Shown here: positions 15,818 to 19,791 of the stretch, piece by piece
Layout: each line of letters starts with the position of its first letter
Position numbering within the stretch: position 1 is the first letter of the stretch
Source: Rhodobiaceae bacterium UBA6963
GTDB lineage: Bacteria > Pseudomonadota > Alphaproteobacteria > RS24
Direction of reading: 5' to 3'
Length of the DNA: 19,791 nucleotides
Assembly (NCBI GenBank): GCA_002450335.1
Contig: DJZB01000051.1
Span: forward strand, 56,251 to 76,041
Position numbers and translations under genes: made by a program
The notes under the pieces: model-generated
Database searches by the model: none
Told to the model about the DNA's origin: nothing
The model's input: the letters and a program-made list of their open reading frames with translations, nothing else

Positions 15818-16906
15818 TTAATTGTTAATATCAATCATGCGCTGCACGGCAAGGCGTGCAGCGGCGGCGATATCATTATCTACGAGCACCTCTTCGCGTT
15901 CGAAGGCCAATGCCTCGAGAACTTTGGGCAATGTAATTTGCTTCATATGAGGGCAAAGGTTGCAAGGTCTGACGAAATTCACATTCGGATTCTCAACCGC
16001 AACATTGTCGCTCATGGAACACTCCGTTACCATCAGCACACGTTCTGGTTGATTATCTTGAACCCATTTAATCATGCCGGATGTTGAACCGGAAAAATCA
16101 CTCTCATCGACCACTTCTGGAGGGCATTCAGGGTGGGCGATAATGACCAGCCCCGGATCATCTGCGCGATATTGTTTGATTTCCTCGGCACTGAATTGCT
16201 CATGAACTTCGCAACGGCCTTTCCAGGCAATGACCTCAATATCGGTTTCGCGTGCGATATTTTGTGCCAGAAACTCATCAGGAATACACAAAACCCTGTT
16301 GCTGTTAAACTCTTTTGCCATGGCCTCAACAATGGCAACGGCATTTGATGAGGTGCAACAGATATCACTCTCGGCTTTCACATCGGCAGATGTGTTCACA
16401 TAGGTGACAATCGGCACGCCGGGATAAGCCCGGCGAAGCGCTTTGACATCTGCGCCTGTAATGCTTTCTGCAAGAGAGCAACCCGCACCCATATCCGGGA
16501 TAAGCACTTTTTTATTGGGGTTCAGTAATTTTGAGGTTTCAGCCATAAAATGAACGCCGCATTGAACAATCATATCGCCTTTGGCCTGCGCTGCTTCACG
16601 CGCCAATTGGAGGCTATCCCCAACAACATCTGCAACGCAGTGAAAAATTTCAGGCGTCTGATAATTATGCGCGAGAATGACTGCATTTTTTTCGCGTTTT
16701 AGCTCGTTAATGGCTTTGACATAGGGAGCAAAAAAAGGCCATTCGATTTCCGGCACAACAGAACTGATTCTGTCATATAAGGGCGACATTTCCTTTTCCA
16801 ATGCCGGCGTAAATGAAATATCCATTTCGGATAAAATCGACAGTGCCTGTTGTCCCGGTATAACAGGAGATGCCGGCGGTGTTGAATTTGGGGTCACATC
16901 TGACAT
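15818..16906 (-). CDS. nadA: Quinolinate synthase
   Basis: NadA condenses iminoaspartate with dihydroxyacetone phosphate to quinolinate using an oxygen-sensitive [4Fe-4S] cluster. The 362-aa product carries VILAHNYQTPEI (76-87), QCGVHFMAETSKLL (115-128), the three cluster cysteines in their expected contexts (Cys143 in GAGCS, Cys261 in HPECP, Cys318 in NLCPHM), NTSADVKAESDICCTSSNA and SGSTSGMI. Start ATG 16906 lies 95 nt downstream of the regulator gene, and that gap holds a good promoter and a strong palindrome, so nadA most likely heads the nadABC transcript. nadB follows within 5 nt. The first ~30 residues are Pro/Ser-rich and less conserved-looking. Confidence 0.98.
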   Translation of the reverse strand: MSDVTPNSTPPASPVIPGQQALSILSEMDISFTPALEKEMSPLYDRISSVVPEIEWPFFAPYVKAINELKREKNAVILAHNYQTPEIFHCVADVVGDSLQLAREAAQAKGDMIVQCGVHFMAETSKLLNPNKKVLIPDMGAGCSLAESITGADVKALRRAYPGVPIVTYVNTSADVKAESDICCTSSNAVAIVEAMAKEFNSNRVLCIPDEFLAQNIARETDIEVIAWKGRCEVHEQFSAEEIKQYRADDPGLVIIAHPECPPEVVDESDFSGSTSGMIKWVQDNQPERVLMVTECSMSDNVAVENPNVNFVRPCNLCPHMKQITLPKVLEALAFEREEVLVDNDIAAAARLAVQRMIDINN

Positions 16907-16924
16907 AACTCACCCATAACTTTA

Positions 16925-16945
16925 TTATGCTCAAATTGAGTATAA
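16925..16945 (-). promoter_or_regulatory. Palindromic operator candidate upstream of nadA (likely NrtR site)
   Basis: This 21-bp palindrome has the 11-bp core CTCAAATTGAG (16930-16940) and arms that match out to 16925/16945 with a single non-complementary pair (16929/16941, G opposite T). Centred at 16935, it starts 10 bp downstream of the -10 element of the candidate nadA promoter and ends 18 bp before the nadA ATG, so a bound repressor would cover the first transcribed bases. The adjacent upstream gene encodes a NrtR-like NAD-metabolism regulator, making this its obvious target. I have not compared it with a published NrtR motif. Confidence 0.7.
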
Positions 16946-16955
16946 ATCCTACCAT

Positions 16956-16985
16956 AATATATGGCTTTAAAAAGGGTTTTGGCAA
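16956..16985 (-). promoter_or_regulatory. Candidate promoter of nadABC
   Basis: Reading the minus strand, TTGCCA (16985-16980, 5/6 to TTGACA) and TATATT (16961-16956, 5/6 to TATAAT) are separated by 18 bp. Transcription would start near 16949, just before the palindrome. It lies in the 95-nt gap after the regulator gene, so nadABC can be expressed independently of upstream genes. Confidence 0.5.
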
Positions 16986-17001
16986 GTATTTTAAGGGTTT
17001 T

Positions 17002-17964
17002 TTACCTTCTAGAAGTTTCTGGATTTACAGAAGGTATCCTCAGACCGGGCAAGTTACTGCTTTGGCTTGCGTCCTGTCTGAATTTGAAAAGCTCTGCCGG
17101 TCGGCCGCGGGCTTTTGACATTTGGCCTGTCGGCTCAACCAGTTCATTTTTAGCTAATTGACGGCGAAAATTTTGCTTATGTAATATCGCGCCCAAAATG
17201 GCCTCTGTTGTTTTTTGAACCTGTGTCAGTGTGAAAGACGAAGGCATCAATTCGAAAACAACCGGGCGGTATTTTAATTTAGCGCGGAGACGACTCATTG
17301 CCGTCGCGAGTATCCGACGGTGATCCAATTGCATGGCAATACCGTTTTGTGCGGATATTTTTTCTTTTTGCCGACCATCTGCATAAGCTTCCCAAACCAA
17401 ACCGGCCTCATACATCAATTCATACCGGTCAAGGACAAATTCATCATTCCATGCCCTATCAGGAAAACCAAAAGCCTGTTGGAGGCGAAGGCGGCGTATT
17501 TCATCAGAACCTGACCACGCCTCAAGATAAGGAATAATTTGCTGGTTCAATATATTTGGCCGCCCGTTCCGCCAATCTTCCCAAGGAAAATGTTTGTACC
17601 ATTCACTCCATTGGTCCGGTTGGGGGCATTGTTTGCTCAATGCAAGATAGCCGACTGAAACAATATGTTCTTCTTCATTTTGACCGTCCGCCCCCTCCGG
17701 TCCTTCAGACCGTCTTCCTCTGTCGCCAAAGGTATAAAGCTGTTCAACATAGCCAATATCCAGGGCTGTTTGCTCAACAACCCATTGCCTAAGCCCAATC
17801 TCCATAGTGCGGTGACGGTCAGGATAAAAAGGTCCAAACGGTAAGCCGGGTGTTTGATATTCTGAAACATCCGGCACGGTCAGGCAGACAGGTTGATCCC
17901 CACGCACGCTGACAATAGCGGCGCTCAAATCAATCAAAACGGAGGCAGTGTGACTTTTATCCAT
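17002..17964 (-). CDS. NrtR-family transcriptional regulator of NAD biosynthesis (Nudix-fold sensor + winged helix)
   Basis: This 320-aa protein combines a Nudix-like N-terminal domain (about 8-110) with a C-terminal winged helix (about 235-296). The N-terminal part keeps the fold markers (GPFYPDRHRTMEIGLRQWV, then YVEQLYTFGDRGR and VSVGYLALS). The catalytic Nudix signature is degraded to RQWVVEQTA where REUxEExGU is expected, so hydrolysis is unlikely and ligand sensing probable. The C-terminal FTLTQVQKTTEAILGAIL, KQNFRRQL and TGQMSKARGRPAELFKF match the NrtR DNA-binding domain. NrtR proteins repress NAD genes and respond to ADP-ribose-type ligands. It is longer than classic NrtR (about 240 aa): an acidic insertion at about 85-99, an extra helical middle (about 112-230) and a 24-residue tail. 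It sits directly before nadABC, 50 nt after the ketoacyl synthase gene. The call is strong; the exact ligand is inference. Confidence 0.88.
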   Translation of the reverse strand: MDKSHTASVLIDLSAAIVSVRGDQPVCLTVPDVSEYQTPGLPFGPFYPDRHRTMEIGLRQWVVEQTALDIGYVEQLYTFGDRGRRSEGPEGADGQNEEEHIVSVGYLALSKQCPQPDQWSEWYKHFPWEDWRNGRPNILNQQIIPYLEAWSGSDEIRRLRLQQAFGFPDRAWNDEFVLDRYELMYEAGLVWEAYADGRQKEKISAQNGIAMQLDHRRILATAMSRLRAKLKYRPVVFELMPSSFTLTQVQKTTEAILGAILHKQNFRRQLAKNELVEPTGQMSKARGRPAELFKFRQDASQSSNLPGLRIPSVNPETSRR

Positions 17965-17965
17965 G

Positions 17966-17997
17966 ACATCCGCACTCTACAGGACTGCGGTAGATGT
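17966..17997 (-). promoter_or_regulatory. Leader hairpin abutting the start codon of the NAD regulator gene
   Basis: On the minus strand, bases 17997-17993 and 17989-17986 pair with 17974-17966: nine base pairs (ACATC and CGCA with TGCG and GATGT) with a 3-nt bulge (17992-17990) and an 11-nt loop. The 3' arm ends one base before the ATG at 17964 and covers the region where ribosomes must bind. An alternative stem, TCTAC/GTAGA (17976-17980 with 17990-17994), is mutually exclusive with it. Structure is predicted by eye only. Confidence 0.4.
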
Positions 17998-18014
17998 TTC
18001 AGCTAGATTTTCTT

Positions 18015-19133
18015 TTAAGATTTTTTGACAATAATAGAACCAGCTGAATAACCGGCGCCAAAACTGCAAATCACTCCCATATCCTGGGGTTGAAGGTTGT
18101 CGTGGTGTTTATGAAAGCAAATCATTGACCCGGCTGAACTGGTATTCGCAAAATCCTGAAGCACATTGGGCTGTTCGTCCGGCGCGGGGTCACGCCCGAA
18201 AATCTTTTTACCAATATAGTCATTCATATTTTTATTGGCTTGATGTAACCAAAGACGACGAATGTCCTCAATCTTTAGCCCGGTTTCCGTTATGTGCGAC
18301 TCTATTAAATTAACCACTAATGGAAGTACCTCTTTAAAGACACGCCGCCCATCCTGAACGAATAACTTATCAGTTGCGCCAATACCTTCTGGTGCGGTGC
18401 GGTTTAGGAAACCAAAATTATTTCTGATATTATTGGAGAATTGGGTAAACAACTTGGTGCCGATAATCTCAAAAGCTTCATCAGATTGGCGTGTATCCTG
18501 TGCCTCGATAATCACGGCTGTGGCCACATCACCAAAAATAAAATGGCTGTCTCTGTCACGGAAATTCAAATGACCTGAGCATATTTCAGGATTCACCATC
18601 AATACGCGCTTGGCACTGCCGGCCTTAATCATATCAGAGGCGATATTGATCCCAAAAGTTGCAGATGAGCAGGCGACATTCATATCGAATGCAAAGCCGT
18701 TAATACCAAGAAATTTTTGAATTTCAATTGCCATTGCCGGATAGGCGCGTTGCATGTTTGAGCAGGCAACTATTACCGCATCTATATCGTCGGCGGTAAG
18801 GGAGGCATCATCAAGTGCCTTTTCAGCCGCTTTGACGCCAATTTCGGCTAAAACAGAAATCTCTTCATTGGTCCTCTCTGCAAGAACCGGCGCAAGCTTA
18901 TCCGGGTCAATAATACCTGACTTGTTGAGAACATAGCGGCGCTCTATGCCTGACGCCTTAAAGATGAAATCACTACTGGAATGATCAAGCGCAGCAATTT
19001 TACCCGAATCAATATCGGCTGCATGTGCGCTATTGTAATTATCAACATATTGGTTAAACGCGATAACCAATTCGTCATTACTTACCTGATCTTCGGGAAT
19101 AAAAATTCCGGTACCACTCATTACTGTTTGCAA
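18015..19133 (-). CDS. Long-form beta-ketoacyl-ACP synthase III (FabH-like thiolase-fold enzyme)
   Basis: This thiolase-fold condensing enzyme has the KAS III Cys-His-Asn triad: Cys155 in NVACSSATFG, His297 in LHQANKNMND and Asn330 in FANTSSAGSM. At 372 aa it is longer than housekeeping FabH (about 320). It resembles the group that includes Pseudomonas aeruginosa PA3286, with SGTGIFIP, ACSNMQRAYPAMAIE, NPEICSGHLNFRDRDSHFIFGDVATAV and SFGAGYSAGS. PA3286 condenses octanoyl-CoA with malonyl-ACP, feeding beta-oxidation intermediates into synthesis; the same role here is inference. The start is TTG 19133: GGAGG (19145-19141) lies 7 nt before it, while the ATG at 19121 is too far away. It lies downstream of tag and 50 nt upstream of the NAD regulator, with no partner fatty-acid gene in view. 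Confidence 0.88.
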   Translation of the reverse strand: MQTVMSGTGIFIPEDQVSNDELVIAFNQYVDNYNSAHAADIDSGKIAALDHSSSDFIFKASGIERRYVLNKSGIIDPDKLAPVLAERTNEEISVLAEIGVKAAEKALDDASLTADDIDAVIVACSNMQRAYPAMAIEIQKFLGINGFAFDMNVACSSATFGINIASDMIKAGSAKRVLMVNPEICSGHLNFRDRDSHFIFGDVATAVIIEAQDTRQSDEAFEIIGTKLFTQFSNNIRNNFGFLNRTAPEGIGATDKLFVQDGRRVFKEVLPLVVNLIESHITETGLKIEDIRRLWLHQANKNMNDYIGKKIFGRDPAPDEQPNVLQDFANTSSAGSMICFHKHHDNLQPQDMGVICSFGAGYSAGSIIVKKS

Positions 19134-19140
19134 AATAAAC

Positions 19141-19145
19141 CCTCC
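19141..19145 (-). promoter_or_regulatory. Shine-Dalgarno GGAGG that selects TTG 19133
   Basis: GGAGG on the minus strand (19145-19141) is 7 nt from TTG 19133-19131 and 19 nt from the in-frame ATG at 19121. The spacing decides for the TTG start, which also gives an N-terminus (MQTVMSGTGIF) aligned with where long KAS III proteins begin. Confidence 0.7.
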
Positions 19146-19201
19146 GCAATGAGACCACCATAAAGAGCGTCGTAAAAATTGACCAGCAAATCTGACGCGT
19201 T

Positions 19202-19777
19202 TTAAAAATTTTCAGCAAGGCTCTTACATTTTTCATGTTGAGGGCAGTCGATAAGGTGATCATTGACCATACCGACAGCTTGCATGAAGGCGTAGACAAT
19301 CACCGGACCACAAAATTTAAATCCTGCTTGTTTTAGTGCCTTTGAAAGATCCCGACTGGCATCGGTCTGTGCCGGGATTTCTTGCGTCGTCTTGAAGGTG
19401 TTAACAAGAGGTTTTCCGTCGACAAATTGCCAACAGAAATCGTTAAATTCCTGTCCGGCATCGCGAAGGTTTAAAAAGGCCTGGGCATTACCTATGGTGG
19501 CTTCAATTTTCCCGCGATGGCGAATAATGCCTGCATCATTGAGGCATCTCTGGATGTCTTTCTCTGTGTAACGCGCGATGATTTCTGGTTCAAAGTCATC
19601 AAAAGCTAATCGAAAATTATCTCGTTTGCGCAAAATCGTTATCCATGAGAGGCCGGCTTGAAAACCGTCTAAAATAAGTTTTTCAAACAGGGCTCGTGAG
19701 TCCGTTTCCGGCACACCCCATTCGGTGTCGTGATAAGCGACATATTGAATATCCGTGCCGGGCCAAGTACAGGACAT
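19202..19777 (-). CDS. tag: DNA-3-methyladenine glycosylase I
   Basis: Tag excises 3-methyladenine from alkylated DNA, starting base excision repair. The 191-aa product is full length and closely follows E. coli Tag: AYHDTEWGVPETDSRALFE (14-32), QAGLSWITILRKR (40-52), DAGIIRHRGKIEA (81-93), SKALKQAGFKFCGP (145-158) and FMQAVGMVNDH. The zinc-snap ligands are present as Cys3, His16, His174 and Cys178. The position equivalent to E. coli Glu38 is Asp37 (in LDGFQAGLSW), a conservative change. The start ATG is at 19777, 14 nt from the window end, so its promoter lies outside. The ketoacyl synthase gene follows after 68 nt on the same strand and may share a transcript, although the functions are unrelated. 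Confidence 0.96.
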   Translation of the reverse strand: MSCTWPGTDIQYVAYHDTEWGVPETDSRALFEKLILDGFQAGLSWITILRKRDNFRLAFDDFEPEIIARYTEKDIQRCLNDAGIIRHRGKIEATIGNAQAFLNLRDAGQEFNDFCWQFVDGKPLVNTFKTTQEIPAQTDASRDLSKALKQAGFKFCGPVIVYAFMQAVGMVNDHLIDCPQHEKCKSLAENF

Positions 19778-19791
19778 TAGTCTTGTGTTTC

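Noticed and set aside
17002..17964. Calling the 320-aa gene an active Nudix hydrolase
   Set aside because: The catalytic signature is degenerate and the C-terminus is a clear NrtR winged helix next to nadABC.
1..19791. Defence system, phage, CRISPR array, insertion sequence, tRNA or rRNA
   Set aside because: No transposase, integrase, nuclease or helicase genes, no regularly spaced repeats and no tRNA-like cloverleaf were seen. The gene content is core metabolism throughout.

Overview
This window reads as ordinary, densely packed core chromosome of an alphaproteobacterium with modest GC content (judged by eye, not computed). The evidence is the two-subunit glycyl-tRNA synthetase (glyQS), the neighbourhood ETF-QO / TPR protein / ispE / long-chain polyprenyl diphosphate synthase / TrmN6-like methyltransferase / glyQS / ppdK, an alphaproteobacterial-style SleB-domain hydrolase with a membrane anchor, and a NrtR-type NAD regulator next to nadABC. 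A marine or heterotrophic lineage is possible but cannot be fixed from this sequence. I see no mobile element, phage gene, CRISPR array, tRNA or rRNA, and no stretch over 300 bp without a gene.

Layout. Bases 1-57 hold short tandem repeats that may be the tail of an unseen gene. Bases 204-4606 (+) carry ETF:ubiquinone oxidoreductase, a membrane-anchored TPR protein and ispE, closely spaced and probably co-transcribed. A polyprenyl diphosphate synthase gene (-) runs tail-to-tail into ispE with a 4-nt overlap. From 5728 the + strand resumes with a TrmN6-like methyltransferase, then glyQ and glyS (8-nt overlap) and ppdK. After a 261-bp AT-rich spacer with regulatory-looking repeats comes a SleB-type cell wall hydrolase (+). 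Everything from 13295 to 19777 is on the minus strand. In transcription order this is tag (3-methyladenine DNA glycosylase I), a long FabH-like ketoacyl synthase, a NrtR-like regulator, nadA, nadB and nadC.

How the genes fit together. nadA, nadB and nadC supply the whole aspartate-to-nicotinate-mononucleotide branch of NAD synthesis. The gene just upstream encodes a Nudix-fold regulator whose catalytic Nudix box is degenerate and whose C-terminus is the NrtR winged helix. Between regulator and nadA lies a plausible promoter followed by a 21-bp near-perfect palindrome placed where a repressor would block transcription. This self-contained NAD regulatory unit is the best-supported regulatory story in the window. 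IspE and the polyprenyl synthase are an early step and a late consumer of isoprenoid synthesis, and ETF-QO delivers electrons to the ubiquinone pool that needs the polyprenyl tail. PpdK links pyruvate and PEP.

Start-codon corrections are proposed for ETF-QO (TTG at 204), ppdK (ATG at 9577) and nadB (ATG at 15812). A TTG start is supported for the ketoacyl synthase (19133). I did not find a convincing undescribed multi-gene system. The points most worth checking are the NAD operator, a leader hairpin abutting the regulator's start codon, and an extra cysteine in the ETF-QO iron-sulphur motif.
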